Notes: a model not told the origin generated them from the sequence alone. Counted from the first letter of the stretch, positions 43,922 to 53,402 are shown. The stretch is DNA of 64,000 nucleotides from Chitinophaga pinensis (GCA_945887955.1 CAMCZO010000001.1:50472-114471), one strand, 5' to 3'. A program made the numbers and translations.

Positions 43922-45829
43922 TTATTTTACTTCTTCAAAATCAACATCTGTTACATTATCTGTATTAGCAGAATTTGGTTTTTGCTCGGCATTATTTTGA
44001 GCAGCATCCTCTTGATTAGGTTTTTCTTGATTGGCTTTATACATATCTTCGCTAGCCGCTGTCCATGCTGCATTAATTGCAGCTAAAGCAGAGTCAATTT
44101 TTGAAATTTCTTTAGAAGCGTGAGCAGCTTTTAATTCAGTTAATGCATTTTCAATAACTACTTTTTTTTCTGCAGGTATTTTATCACCGTATTCTTTTAA
44201 TTGTTTTTCTGTTTGAAAAACCATAGTATCTGCTTCATTTAATTTTTCTACTTCTTCTTTAGCTTTTTTATCAGCATCCGCATTCATTTCAGCCTCACGT
44301 TTCATGCGATCAATTTCTTCTTTGCTCAAACCGCTTTTTGCTTCAATGCGAATGTTATGCGATTTACCAGTCGCTTTATCTTTTGCACTTACATTTAATA
44401 TACCATTAGCATCAATATCTAAAGTAACTTCAATTTGAGGCACACCTCTTTGTGCAGGAGGAATTCCATCTAAATTAAATTCGCCTAACTTTCTATTATC
44501 TTTTGCCATTGGTCGCTCACCTTGATAAACAACAATTTGAACAGAAGGCTGATTATCGGCAGCGGTACTAAAATCTTGTGATTTTTTTGTTGGAATAGTT
44601 GTATTTGATTCTATTAATTTGGTGAATACCCCACCCATTGTTTCAATACCTAAAGATAAAGGCGTAACATCTAATAACAATACATCTTTTACATCGCCAG
44701 ATAATACGCCTCCCTGAATTGCGGCACCTAAGGCTACAACTTCATCTGGATTCACGCTTTTATTTGGTGCTTTACCGAAAAATTTTTCAACTGCTGCTTG
44801 AATGGCTGGAATTCTTGTTGATCCGCCAACTAAAATAATTTCATCAATATCAGAAGTTGATAAACCTGCGTTTTTTAAAGCAGATTTACAGGGTTCGATT
44901 GTACGTTTAATCAAACTATCTGATAATTGTTCGAATTTAGCACGAGTAAGGGTTTTAACTAAGTGCTTTGGTATACCATTTACAGGCATTATATACGGTA
45001 AATTGATTTCGGTACTAGTAGAATTAGATAATTCAACTTTTGCTTTTTCGGCTCCTTCCTTTAATCGTTGCAAAGACATTGGGTCGTGACGCAAATCTAA
45101 ACCTTCTTCTTTTTTAAATTCATCGGCTAACCAATCAATAATTACCTGATCAAAATCATCTCCTCCTAAATGAGTATCTCCATCGGTACTTTTAACTTCA
45201 AATACGCCATCGCCTAGTTCAAGAACAGAAACGTCGTGAGTTCCACCTCCGCAATCGAACACAACAATTTTCATTTCTTTGCCTTTCTTATCCATGCCAT
45301 ATGCAAGAGCTGCAGCTGTAGGCTCATTAATGATTCGTTTCACTTTTAAACCTGCAATTTCACCTGCCTCTTTAGTAGCCTGACGCTGAGAATCGTTAAA
45401 GTAAGCAGGAACAGTAATAACAGCTTCAGTTACTTCGGTTCCTAAATATTCTTCGGCTGTTTTTTTCATTTTTTGTAAAATGATAGCCGAAATTTCTTGA
45501 GGAGTATATTTTCTGTCTTCAATTTGTACACGTGGGCTATTGTTTTCACCTTTCACGATTAAATAAGGAACTTTAGAAATTTCCTTTACAATCTCATCGT
45601 AAGTGTGGCCCATAAAACGTTTAATTGAATAAACTGTTTTTTTAGGATTAGTAATTGATTGTCGTTTTGCTGGATCACCAACCTTACGTTCACCACCTTC
45701 TACAAAAGCAACTACTGAAGGCGTGGTGCGTTTTCCTTCATTATTAGCAATAACCACTGGTTCATTGCCTTCCATAACCGAAACACAACTATTTGTTGTT
45801 CCTAAGTCTATTCCTATTATTTTTCCCAT
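43922..45829 (-). CDS. dnaK: Chaperone DnaK (Hsp70)
   Basis: The 635-residue product is the cytosolic ATP-dependent Hsp70 chaperone. It begins [20 protein letters not shown] (phosphate 1), has [17 protein letters not shown] and [31 protein letters not shown] (phosphate 2), [10 protein letters not shown] and [17 protein letters not shown] (substrate domain start). The C-terminal tail ends TDVDFEEVK. Its usual partner genes grpE and dnaJ are not adjacent here. Upstream lie a possible TTG(N21)TATATTTT promoter and a perfect palindrome (45899-45915). It ends at a strong hairpin. Confidence 0.97.
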   Translation of the reverse strand: MGKIIGIDLGTTNSCVSVMEGNEPVVIANNEGKRTTPSVVAFVEGGERKVGDPAKRQSITNPKKTVYSIKRFMGHTYDEIVKEISKVPYLIVKGENNSPRVQIEDRKYTPQEISAIILQKMKKTAEEYLGTEVTEAVITVPAYFNDSQRQATKEAGEIAGLKVKRIINEPTAAALAYGMDKKGKEMKIVVFDCGGGTHDVSVLELGDGVFEVKSTDGDTHLGGDDFDQVIIDWLADEFKKEEGLDLRHDPMSLQRLKEGAEKAKVELSNSTSTEINLPYIMPVNGIPKHLVKTLTRAKFEQLSDSLIKRTIEPCKSALKNAGLSTSDIDEIILVGGSTRIPAIQAAVEKFFGKAPNKSVNPDEVVALGAAIQGGVLSGDVKDVLLLDVTPLSLGIETMGGVFTKLIESNTTIPTKKSQDFSTAADNQPSVQIVVYQGERPMAKDNRKLGEFNLDGIPPAQRGVPQIEVTLDIDANGILNVSAKDKATGKSHNIRIEAKSGLSKEEIDRMKREAEMNADADKKAKEEVEKLNEADTMVFQTEKQLKEYGDKIPAEKKVVIENALTELKAAHASKEISKIDSALAAINAAWTAASEDMYKANQEKPNQEDAAQNNAEQKPNSANTDNVTDVDFEEVK

Positions 45830-45835
45830 TTAATT

Positions 45836-45867
45836 AAAATATAAAAATTATATTAAACCCATTTCAA
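45836..45867 (-). promoter_or_regulatory. Possible dnaK promoter
   Basis: On the minus strand TTG (45867-45865), a 21-bp spacer and TATATTTT (45843-45836) resemble the Bacteroidota consensus with one mismatch. It would place the transcription start within a few bases of the dnaK ATG. Tentative in this AT-rich sequence. Confidence 0.3.
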
Positions 45868-45898
45868 TTAATATGCCAAATGAAAATAGAATTGAATT

Positions 45899-45915
45899 AA
45901 TGACATAGTGTCATT
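45899..45915. promoter_or_regulatory. Palindrome upstream of dnaK (operator-like)
   Basis: AATGACA-TAG-TGTCATT is a perfect 7-bp inverted repeat with a 3-bp centre, 69 bp upstream of the dnaK ATG. It lacks a T-run of a terminator, so an operator for a dimeric regulator is more likely than a terminator. It is not the CIRCE element. Confidence 0.4.
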
Positions 45916-45978
45916 TTATGAAGAAGATAATATTAAAAATGGCGTTAAATTAGCCTCTTTACAAGAAATAAAGTCATT

Positions 45979-47064
45979 TTAAGGGCAGCCTTGTCGAGTT
46001 TGGTCTGCATTATAAAAGCGATAATTACATGTAAATGAATTACGCTGAAACTGAGTAATAAAGTCATTAGCCACTCCTTTTGATACAGAACATCTAGATC
46101 TAAAAGTAAAAATTCCAATGGCTCCTTTTCCGGAAAACGGACCATAATTATCATCAAAATTACTATACAAATTATTTGATTGGGCGATATTCAAAGAAGG
46201 TGCTGAAATTTTTAAATAATCAGAATACTCTTGTGTTGCTGAATAAACAAAATACTGAATTTTATAAAGTTTTCTCGGGTAATTTAAATTTAAATTCTTT
46301 TTAGATAAAGCAATACCAAGGGCGCCAAATAAATCACTTCCTCTAAATTCAGAAACTAAAAATGAAAAAGCGCCAATGGTTGTTAGATTAGTTAAGTCTT
46401 TATTGGTAAAAGAATAATCAACAAAGTTTGAGATATTTCCAGAACTAAAATACTCGAGAAAATGAAATCGCATGGCTACTTGAAAAATTTTTCCTTTTTC
46501 TTTATTACATTCTACATTAATTTTAAACAACTTAGTTTGTTCGCTATAATCAATATATTTTAATGGGTCTTCATTAAGGCTGTAAGGATAATAAGGGGGA
46601 GTAAGAGAGCCATTATTCATAGGATTAATACTATCTAATGCATAACTCTTTGCTGTATAGACATTGCCAGTTTTATTGTTTTTTACGGTAAGGGTATAAA
46701 TTCCTGAAGTTGCTAATTTTTGAGAGCAAACATATACTCTTTGGTTTACATTAAAAGCGCCTTCACTTGCAATAATCATCGAATCTCTAAACATAATGTC
46801 ATTTGTGTTAACAGAATGTTTTAAAGAGATTGTTAAATCACCAGGTTGATAATTTATAGAATCTGAAATTTTAGCCATTTGATTTGCATCTCCATCACCT
46901 AAAAAGACTTTATTTACTCTTATTATTTGAATAGTTTCTTGCGGATTTAAAACTGCGTAAATACTTGGGATTTCTTTGTAAGGCGCATTTATTTTTAATT
47001 CATTTTTACATGAAAAAAAAGCAATAATTAATACTAAAAAAAATATGAAATTTATAATTTTCAT
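45979..47064 (-). CDS. Lipoprotein of unknown function (DUF4249-like region possible)
   Basis: The 361-residue product has a lipoprotein signal MKIINFIFFLVLIIAFFSC. The mature part starts KNELKINAPYKEIPSIYAVLNP and looks beta-rich with VNKVFLGDGDANQMA; this opening resembles Bacteroidota DUF4249-type lipoproteins, but I am not certain of the family. Cysteines near the end (RSRCSVSKG, SFTCNYRF, QGCP) may form disulfides. It is followed by the 149-bp dnaK leader region; no terminator is visible other than the palindrome. It may share a transcript with the upstream gene 29 bp away. Confidence 0.65.
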   Translation of the reverse strand: MKIINFIFFLVLIIAFFSCKNELKINAPYKEIPSIYAVLNPQETIQIIRVNKVFLGDGDANQMAKISDSINYQPGDLTISLKHSVNTNDIMFRDSMIIASEGAFNVNQRVYVCSQKLATSGIYTLTVKNNKTGNVYTAKSYALDSINPMNNGSLTPPYYPYSLNEDPLKYIDYSEQTKLFKINVECNKEKGKIFQVAMRFHFLEYFSSGNISNFVDYSFTNKDLTNLTTIGAFSFLVSEFRGSDLFGALGIALSKKNLNLNYPRKLYKIQYFVYSATQEYSDYLKISAPSLNIAQSNNLYSNFDDNYGPFSGKGAIGIFTFRSRCSVSKGVANDFITQFQRNSFTCNYRFYNADQTRQGCP

Positions 47065-47093
47065 AAATACAAAGATAAACCAATTTAGATATT

Positions 47094-48458
47094 TTATATC
47101 TTCTTTAAAATCAAATGTAATTTTTTATATAAATCTCCAAATTCTTTGTATAAATGATTATAAAAACTACGTTCGTGAAATACCGTAATAAAATAACCGC
47201 CTGCATTTTTTACTTCAGTAGCTAATTTTTGCATAGACAAAAGCGCCTCATCAGCAGACTTATTTTGATAAACAGAATAAGCGCCATCCATTGCACAAAA
47301 AGGTACAAATAAAAGAGACTGTTCTTTTTCTTCAACAAAATCATAATAAAAAAAGGGGTTAGAAGTGCCAGCTCTAAAGCCGGGAACAGTAGCAAATCCC
47401 ATTGTAAAATCGGCTAAAACTCCTAGTTTTATTAATAATTTAGGGGTTATATTAATATCAAACCTCAAATAATGCTGTCTAGAAACTATATTTTTTTGAT
47501 TGGAGCTTGTTAAAAAATCTTTAAACTCATTAACCATTAATTCTGGCTGATAAGTTGAATCATAAGAAGGATGAAGCCCAACACTAGCATTTTTATTTTT
47601 AATTAAACTAAACACTTTTTTATATGCACTAGATTTGGGATTAACTGTGCGATCATACTTAGTGTTAGTTTTAAAAAGAAAAAAATAAAATAATGGTATT
47701 TTGTTTTCAGAGCAAAATTCTGAAATAGATTCATAAATATCAAATGGATCTTTTTTGAGATTCATTAAAACCAATAAACGATATTTTAATTGATAAATAT
47801 CAAACTTTAAAACATCTTTAATGCTTGCACCAATGATTCTAAATATATTTTTATTTTTAAACGCATAAAGATTATCAACATCTATAGTACTAATTATTTC
47901 AAATTTCTTATCGGGTATTTGAATAGTTGGGTAAAGATGTTTAAGTTTATTTTTTAGCTCTAAAATCCAATAATCAACAACTGGCTTTAAATGAAAATTA
48001 TACTTAAAAAGTATGCTCGAAGATGCTTCAAATCTGAAATGTTGATCGGGCTCAAAGTTTTGCCATTCTTCATAACGAGATATAAAATAAAAAACGGCAG
48101 AAAATAAATCAAAGCCCAATTCGCCTTTCTTATCTTCAAAAAAATAGATTAAATTATTTTTATAAAAAGGCAGAGGTTTAATTTGAGTAATTTCAGATTC
48201 ATTTAATAAGCCATTTGGTATTATTTGTAAAGATTGATTAATTAATTGTTGAGAATAATTGATTTTAAATCCATTAATAGCTTTAAACTCTTCTATATCA
48301 TTCATTATAGAGAAATTAATTCCTAATACCCGATTAAAAAGAAAGCCCAGTGTATAATTAAGGCGTGTAGTGTTTCTTTCTGAAAATATAAAAATACAAG
48401 TTTGGTTTCCCTGAAGATTAATATTAAAACTATTAAACGGCATTGATTGATTATGCAT
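47094..48458 (-). CDS. DUF7033 / polysaccharide deacetylase-like protein
   Basis: The 454-residue product has an N-terminal region (about 1-190) of the Bacteroidota DUF7033 type, including DLFSAVFYFISRYEEWQNF, followed by a NodB-like polysaccharide deacetylase domain. ISTIDVDNLYAFKNKN (about 197-212) gives the catalytic/metal aspartate region, VGLHPSYDSTYQ (about 300-311) a metal histidine region, and FITVFHERSFYNHLYKEF the C-terminal histidine. No signal peptide is seen, so it probably acts in the cytosol. The target is unknown, likely an acetylated glycan. The neighbours on both sides are lipoprotein genes. Confidence 0.8.
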   Translation of the reverse strand: MHNQSMPFNSFNINLQGNQTCIFIFSERNTTRLNYTLGFLFNRVLGINFSIMNDIEEFKAINGFKINYSQQLINQSLQIIPNGLLNESEITQIKPLPFYKNNLIYFFEDKKGELGFDLFSAVFYFISRYEEWQNFEPDQHFRFEASSSILFKYNFHLKPVVDYWILELKNKLKHLYPTIQIPDKKFEIISTIDVDNLYAFKNKNIFRIIGASIKDVLKFDIYQLKYRLLVLMNLKKDPFDIYESISEFCSENKIPLFYFFLFKTNTKYDRTVNPKSSAYKKVFSLIKNKNASVGLHPSYDSTYQPELMVNEFKDFLTSSNQKNIVSRQHYLRFDINITPKLLIKLGVLADFTMGFATVPGFRAGTSNPFFYYDFVEEKEQSLLFVPFCAMDGAYSVYQNKSADEALLSMQKLATEVKNAGGYFITVFHERSFYNHLYKEFGDLYKKLHLILKKI

Positions 48459-48502
48459 TTAATAAAATTATTAATTTAGTTTGAAGTACAAAATTGGAAA
48501 GA

Positions 48503-49894
48503 CTACTCTTTTTTATATTTAATAAAACTTAAATTTAATTTAGGTTTTAATGATGATTTATTTACCCCTGCTAAAACAACTCTTTCAGAATAATTATCTC
48601 TTCTATACATTAAATGTTTAACTCCATTTAAATAGTAGTTATAGGAATCATTAATGTTTGAAACTGCTAAAATAAACCCATTGTTTTTTATTTTATTATT
48701 AAAAATAGCTTGAATGTGACGAGCAATATTAAACACATATCGAGAATTTTCCTTGTCATAATAACCATCATATCTACCCGCATCAATAGCTGTTTGGTAA
48801 TCAAAGGGAATTGTATCAATCCCTGATTGATCTATTGGAATTAATACCAAGCAAGGTGGGGCATTATATTTTCCTGAACTTGTAATAAAAGTTGGATCAA
48901 TATTAAAAACAACCTCTGCTCTATTAACAGCTACTTTGAATGAATCAGTATAATTCTTTAAAAACGGAATATTTACTTTGATTTTTGTTGCTCCGAGTCC
49001 TTTTAAAAATAAATTCTCGGCTCCTATAGATGTATCCCCTTCTAATTGTTTAGTTAATAAATATGAGGCGCCTTGATTAGCCTGATATTTAACGGTATTA
49101 AACCTTACCGCTTCAGTTCCTTTAAAACTGAACTTAAAAGAATTAGTATCTGCAGCTGAACCTATTTTATAGCGAAGATAAAATCCAGATAAGTCATGGT
49201 CCATGTCAAACTTAGTAATAATACCTTGGTTACTTATTGGATTAAGATTTGTTCCCTCAGAGGTTATATAAAAACCCTTATGTTTTTTTTGAAAAACATC
49301 ATTGCTTTGTAAATCAACAGTATTTGTAAAAATAGCTTTAGCAAAATCTGAATTTACAGGGATGCGTAAAACTATTTCTTTTCCTAAGGTACTGTAACTT
49401 CCGGTAAAAACAGCAATCAGTTCGTTAATATTATATAGCTTTTTAGTATTTGAATAATATCCTTTAGATGGGATTAAAGTGGAATCTATTGCAAAAACTG
49501 AATAAGTTAAATTACTAGAGGCTTCTCCCAAATAATCATAACTATTATCTTCACGAAAACCTACACGTAAAATAATTTCAGAATATAATAAAGAAGCGGT
49601 GGATCCAAAATTAACATTAGAAGTGGGCATGTTGATATTAAAATATAAGCCTACATCAGTTCTTCCAAAAATAGGATCTTGATTGCTCCCCAGGAACTTA
49701 TAATTACTATTTAATGAAGCAATTGAATCATAAACTAAAGTGTGTGCGTTTATTCTCGATGTATCGCAAAAAGTTGAATTAAGCTCATCTTCAGTTGGCT
49801 GATTATCAGACCCCAATATTCTATTATCTTTTTTACAAAATGAAAAAAAAACTATTAATATAATTAAACAAAATATTCTTTTAATATTATTCAT
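48503..49894 (-). CDS. DUF4270 lipoprotein
   Basis: The 463-residue product has a lipoprotein signal (MNNIKRIFCLIILIVFFSFC) and matches DUF4270: GSNQDPIFGRTDVGLYFNINMP near 65-90, EIVLRIPV at about 170-180, FKGTEAVRFNTVKYQ and AEVVFNID near 320. The family is restricted to Bacteroidota and often sits next to a glycogen-synthase-like gene, as it does here. Function unknown; an outer-membrane location is expected. A terminator at 49964-49990 separates it from that gene. Confidence 0.88.
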   Translation of the reverse strand: MNNIKRIFCLIILIVFFSFCKKDNRILGSDNQPTEDELNSTFCDTSRINAHTLVYDSIASLNSNYKFLGSNQDPIFGRTDVGLYFNINMPTSNVNFGSTASLLYSEIILRVGFREDNSYDYLGEASSNLTYSVFAIDSTLIPSKGYYSNTKKLYNINELIAVFTGSYSTLGKEIVLRIPVNSDFAKAIFTNTVDLQSNDVFQKKHKGFYITSEGTNLNPISNQGIITKFDMDHDLSGFYLRYKIGSAADTNSFKFSFKGTEAVRFNTVKYQANQGASYLLTKQLEGDTSIGAENLFLKGLGATKIKVNIPFLKNYTDSFKVAVNRAEVVFNIDPTFITSSGKYNAPPCLVLIPIDQSGIDTIPFDYQTAIDAGRYDGYYDKENSRYVFNIARHIQAIFNNKIKNNGFILAVSNINDSYNYYLNGVKHLMYRRDNYSERVVLAGVNKSSLKPKLNLSFIKYKKE

Positions 49895-49963
49895 TAAATT
49901 TTAATTGATTTTGATTATTTAATTTTAATTCTTTGAAAATTTGATTGAAAAAACTAAAAAAAA

Positions 49964-49990
49964 CCCGTTTTAATATGAAATCAAAACGGG
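49964..49990 (-). terminator. Intrinsic terminator after the GT5 synthase gene
   Basis: An 8-bp stem CCCGTTTT / AAAACGGG with an 11-nt loop lies 20 bp beyond the stop. On the minus strand it is followed by a T-rich tract. It isolates the synthase from the DUF4270 gene. Confidence 0.85.
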
Positions 49991-50010
49991 GTTTTATTTT
50001 ATAATGAATA

Positions 50011-50841
50011 TTAACTTAAAACATTAGCTTCTTCTAACATTTCGTCATAAAACAGATTAAAAGCATCCAAATATTCTAATTCATTTTTATAAGTTAAAAA
50101 AGGCTTCCCTGATTTTTTTATAAACTTTTCAATTTCTGGATTTATTTTTTCTGCGCCTTGAATAATTCCATCAGCAAACTCAATAGATTGCTTAATCATA
50201 TTAAGATAACTAGGCTCTTCTGCCAAATGTTTTAGGTCTTTTTTAGTAAAACCATCAAAACTCAGTTTATCTATGAATTTTTTATTCAAATTCTTTGGAA
50301 ATTCATCGTCATATAATGAGACAATGATTTTTGTGTCTGCAAAAAGTGGGTCGTCTGAATAATGCTTTTTAATATAAAGTGGCATTAAAGATGTGAACCA
50401 ACCATGACAATGAATAATATCTGGCTGCCAACCCAATTTTTTTACTGTTTCAGCAACGCCTCTAACAAAAAACATTGCTCGTTCATCATTATCATCAAAG
50501 TATTTACCACTAGTTTTATCAGTTAATGAGGCTTTTCGAATAAAATACTCTTCATTATCAATAAAATAAACTTGCATCCTCGCTGATGGGATACTAGCAA
50601 CTTTAATTATTAATGGGTGATCAACGTCATTTATCACCATATTCATTCCCGAAAGTCTAATTACTTCGTGCAATTGATGGCGACGTTCGTTAATATTTCC
50701 ATACCTTGGCATAAAGGTGCGAATTTCTTTTCCGCGTTCTTGAATACCTTGAGGAAGTTTTCTGGCAATTTTACCTACAAATGTCTCGTCTAAATAAGGT
50801 GTTATATCTTGAGAAACAAAAAGGACTTTGGCTTTCTTCAT
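50011..50841 (-). CDS. Short glycogen/starch synthase (GT5 N-terminal domain only)
   Basis: The 276-residue product begins KKAKVLFVSQDITPYL and carries the GT5 N-terminal (ADP-glucose-type synthase) domain: MPRYGNINERRHQL, DIIHCHGWFTSLMPLYIKKHY (about 139-159) and IIVSLYDDEF. Full-length GlgA is about 480 residues; the C-terminal GT-B nucleotide-binding half is absent. Short forms like this occur widely in Flavobacteriia, so it is probably not a recent truncation. Whether it is catalytic alone is unclear. It has the best-spaced minus-strand promoter in the window and an AAAGGAG Shine-Dalgarno-like sequence 10 bp before its ATG (50852-50858). Confidence 0.85.
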   Translation of the reverse strand: MKKAKVLFVSQDITPYLDETFVGKIARKLPQGIQERGKEIRTFMPRYGNINERRHQLHEVIRLSGMNMVINDVDHPLIIKVASIPSARMQVYFIDNEEYFIRKASLTDKTSGKYFDDNDERAMFFVRGVAETVKKLGWQPDIIHCHGWFTSLMPLYIKKHYSDDPLFADTKIIVSLYDDEFPKNLNKKFIDKLSFDGFTKKDLKHLAEEPSYLNMIKQSIEFADGIIQGAEKINPEIEKFIKKSGKPFLTYKNELEYLDAFNLFYDEMLEEANVLS

Positions 50842-50870
50842 ACTTTTATAACTCCTTTAAATTTATTATA

Positions 50871-50902
50871 CAAAAGTAATAAAAAATAAACCAATTTTCA
50901 AA
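50871..50902 (-). promoter_or_regulatory. Consensus promoter for the short GT5 synthase
   Basis: On the minus strand TTTG (50902-50899), a 20-bp spacer and TACTTTTG (50878-50871) match the Bacteroidota consensus. The leader would be about 24 nt and includes an unusual AAAGGAG ribosome-binding site. Confidence 0.75.
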
Positions 50903-50910
50903 GTAAATTG

Positions 50911-50918
50911 TAGCTTTA
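50911..50918 (+). promoter_or_regulatory. Possible -7 box for panC
   Basis: TAGCTTTA is one base off TAnnTTTG and ends 12 nt before the panC ATG. The region overlaps the divergent GT5 promoter, whose -33 box lies at 50899-50902. Confidence 0.4.
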
Positions 50919-50930
50919 TAATTTGATTTG

Positions 50931-51773
50931 ATGTTAATTTTCAATAAAACTAAAGATTTACAGGCTTATATCGGCTTTCATAAAAGTAAAGGAAAAACCA
51001 TTGGATTTGTCCCTACTATGGGCGCATTACACCTGGGGCATCTTTCTTTAATAGATTCATCTCAAAAAAAATGTGACATTACTATTTGTAGCATTTTTGT
51101 TAATCCTACTCAATTTAACCATAAAAAAGACCTAGAATGTTAACCGCGCACAATTGAAAAAGATACGGCTATGTTAGAAAAAAAAGGGTGCCATGTCCTT
51201 TTCATTCCTTTAGCAGAAGAAGTTTATCCAAAAAAAACTAAAGAAATTTTTGATTTTGGGATTTTGAACAAGGTGTTAGAGGGTAAATTTAGACCTGGCC
51301 ATTTTAATGGCGTTGCGCAAGTAGTTAAACGTTTTTTTGAAAACATAAAGCCTGACTTTGCCTTTTTTGGAAGTAAAGATTATCAACAAATATTAATTAT
51401 TAAAGAATTAGTAGATCAATTACAACTTTCAATTAAAATTGTTTCGTGCCCAATTTATAGAGAACCCAAAGGTTTAGCGATGAGTTCGCGAAATATGTTA
51501 CTATCTAAAGAAGAGAAGCAATTAGCAAATATTATTCCTATATTAATGCAAGAAGCTATTAAAATTGCTAAAAAAACAAGTATAGAAAAAGCTAAACAAT
51601 TTATAGAAAATACTATTCTAAATAAACCAACCATGAAATTAGAGTATTTTGAGTTTTGTAATGCCCAAAATCTAGAATCAATTTCAAAAATTGAAAAACA
51701 TAATGAAATAATCGTTCTAATTGCAGTTTTTATAGGAAAAATAAGGCTGATTGATAATGTTATAATCAATTAG
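50931..51773 (+). pseudogene. panC: panC (pantoate--beta-alanine ligase) with one in-frame TAA
   Basis: The frame encodes a full-length PanC (280 codons) that joins pantoate and beta-alanine to pantothenate, but codon 71 (51141-51143) is TAA. Upstream, [14 protein letters not shown] holds the HxGH ATP-binding motif (about 28-41) and [15 protein letters not shown] precedes the stop. Immediately downstream, in the same frame, PRTIEKD continues, with no indel. In other PanC proteins this site reads KYPRT, so Tyr TAT or TAC has become TAA. The rest is conserved: KDYQQILIIKELV, SSRNMLLS. It is therefore either a fresh nonsense mutation, a sequence error or a site of readthrough. A second polypeptide from an internal ATG at 51171 would lack the HxGH half. 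TTG at 50928 directly before the ATG is not needed as start. panD is not adjacent. Confidence 0.85.
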
Positions 51774-51788
51774 TTTAACTTAAAATAC

Positions 51789-51796
51789 TATTTTTG
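51789..51796 (+). promoter_or_regulatory. -7 box of the glyS promoter
   Basis: TATTTTTG matches TAnnTTTG; transcription would start near 51802 with a leader of about 31 nt. No clear -33 TTG at the expected position. Confidence 0.5.
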
Positions 51797-51832
51797 ATTT
51801 TTAAATTATAAATTAAATTATTAAATAAAAAC

Positions 51833-53377
51833 ATGAGTAATATTAAACCAGAAGATTTTTTTAAAAATATCATTTCTCACAGTAAAGAATACGGGTTTAT
51901 TTTTCAAAGTAGCGAAATTTATGATGGCTTAAGTGCTGTATATGATTATGGTCAAATGGGGGTTGAGCTAAAGAAAAATATTCGTGATTACTGGTGGAAA
52001 TCTATGGTTCAAATGCATGAAAACATTGTTGGAATAGACACAGCTATTTTTATGCATCCTACGACTTGGAAAGCAAGTGGACATATAGATGCTTTTAATG
52101 ATCCATTAATAGATAATAAAGACAGCAAAAAAAGATACAGAGCAGATGTTTTAATTGAAGAACATGTATCAAAAATTGAAGATAAAATAAATAAAGAAAT
52201 TGAAAAAGCAGCTGGTCGTTTCGAGAATTTTGATAGAACTTTATTTCGCTCAACTAATGGAAGAGTTAAAGAATATCAAGAAAAAATTGATATAATTAAT
52301 GCACGTTTTAAAACTGCATTAAATAATAATGATTTAGAAGAAATTAAAAAAATTATTATTGATTTAGAAATTGTTTGTCCAATAAGTGGTAGCAGAAATT
52401 GGACAGATGTTCGGCAGTTTAATTTAATGTTTAGCACCTCAATAGGTTCTGTTTCTGAAGAAGCAAATACCATTTATCTTAGACCAGAAACCGCTCAAGG
52501 TATTTTTGTAAATTATTTAAATGTTCAAAAAACAGGGCGCATGAAAATTCCCTTTGGGATTGCTCAAACTGGCAAAGCTTTTAGAAATGAAATTGTTGCG
52601 CGGCAGTTTATTTTTAGAATGCGTGAATTTGAACAAATGGAAATGCAGTTTTTTATTAAACCTGGCACAGAGATGGAATGGTATGAGCATTGGAAAAAAA
52701 TAAGATTAAGCTGGCATTTATCATTAGGATTAGGTAAGGAAAAATATCGTTTTCATGATCACTTAAAATTAGCTCACTATGCTAACGCTGCATGTGATAT
52801 TGAATTTGAGTTTCCATTTGGATATAAAGAATTAGAAGGTATACATTCGCGAACCGATTTTGACTTAAAACAACATGAACAATTTTCTGGCAAAAAATTA
52901 CAATATTTTGATCCTGAACTAAATCAAAGTTACGTGCCTTTCGTTATTGAAACTTCAGTTGGTTTAGATAGATTATTTTTATCTATATTGTCTTCTGCCT
53001 TTAAAATAGAAAAATTAGAAGGAGATGAAACTCGAACTGTTATGAGTTTACCTGCAGCTTTAGCTCCTTATAAAGCGGCCATTTTTCCTTTACTAAAAAA
53101 AGATGGGTTACCAGAGCTATCAGAAAGCATTATGAATTCTTTAAAGTTTGATTTCAACTTGGCTTATGACGAAAAAGATACTATTGGAAAAAGATATCGC
53201 AGACATGATGCAATAGGCACCCCCTTCTGTATTACTGTTGACCATCAAAGCATAGAAGATAAAACTGTTACTATTCGAGATAGAGACACTATGAAGCAGT
53301 CGCGAATTAAAATAGATGAGTTGAAATCGTTTTTAGACCAACATGTTGGCATCCAAAATTTATTAAAAAATTTGTAG
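51833..53377 (+). CDS. glyS: Glycine--tRNA ligase (homodimeric type)
   Basis: The 514-residue product is a class II aminoacyl-tRNA synthetase of the alpha2 type. N-terminal SKEYGFIFQSSEIYDGLSAVYDYGQMG, class II motif 2 IPFGIAQTGKAFRNEIVARQFIFRMREFEQMEMQ and the motif 3 region ETSVGLDRLFLSIL are clear. The C-terminal anticodon-binding domain contains YDEKDTIGKRYRRHDAIGTPFCITVD. Length is usual. The lower-case gene name follows the Bacteroidota convention for this single-chain enzyme (also written glyQS). It follows panC with a promoter of its own and is convergent with the HIT gene. Confidence 0.95.
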   Translation: MSNIKPEDFFKNIISHSKEYGFIFQSSEIYDGLSAVYDYGQMGVELKKNIRDYWWKSMVQMHENIVGIDTAIFMHPTTWKASGHIDAFNDPLIDNKDSKKRYRADVLIEEHVSKIEDKINKEIEKAAGRFENFDRTLFRSTNGRVKEYQEKIDIINARFKTALNNNDLEEIKKIIIDLEIVCPISGSRNWTDVRQFNLMFSTSIGSVSEEANTIYLRPETAQGIFVNYLNVQKTGRMKIPFGIAQTGKAFRNEIVARQFIFRMREFEQMEMQFFIKPGTEMEWYEHWKKIRLSWHLSLGLGKEKYRFHDHLKLAHYANAACDIEFEFPFGYKELEGIHSRTDFDLKQHEQFSGKKLQYFDPELNQSYVPFVIETSVGLDRLFLSILSSAFKIEKLEGDETRTVMSLPAALAPYKAAIFPLLKKDGLPELSESIMNSLKFDFNLAYDEKDTIGKRYRRHDAIGTPFCITVDHQSIEDKTVTIRDRDTMKQSRIKIDELKSFLDQHVGIQNLLKNL

Positions 53378-53402
53378 CCTTTATGTATTTAAAAATAAAA
53401 TA

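Noticed and set aside
44802-45089. Open frame on the plus strand inside dnaK
   Set aside because: It is a mirror frame of the highly conserved chaperone gene, without its own promoter or recognisable product.
45918-45953. Short frame of 11 codons starting MKKIILKM before dnaK
   Set aside because: It begins like a signal peptide but ends after 11 codons and lies on the opposite strand to both neighbours; no support as a gene.
50011-50841. Recent truncation of glycogen synthase
   Set aside because: The gene ends cleanly, has good promoter and terminator signals, and short forms are widespread in Flavobacteriia.
51141-51143. Reassigned TAA codon
   Set aside because: TAA is the normal stop of many genes in the window (for example pdxA, gldJ, yidC), so the code is standard here.
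50928-51773. panC as a frameshifted or two-gene locus
   Set aside because: Both parts are in the same frame and join directly at the TAA without missing or extra bases, so a single nonsense codon explains it better than a frameshift or two genes.
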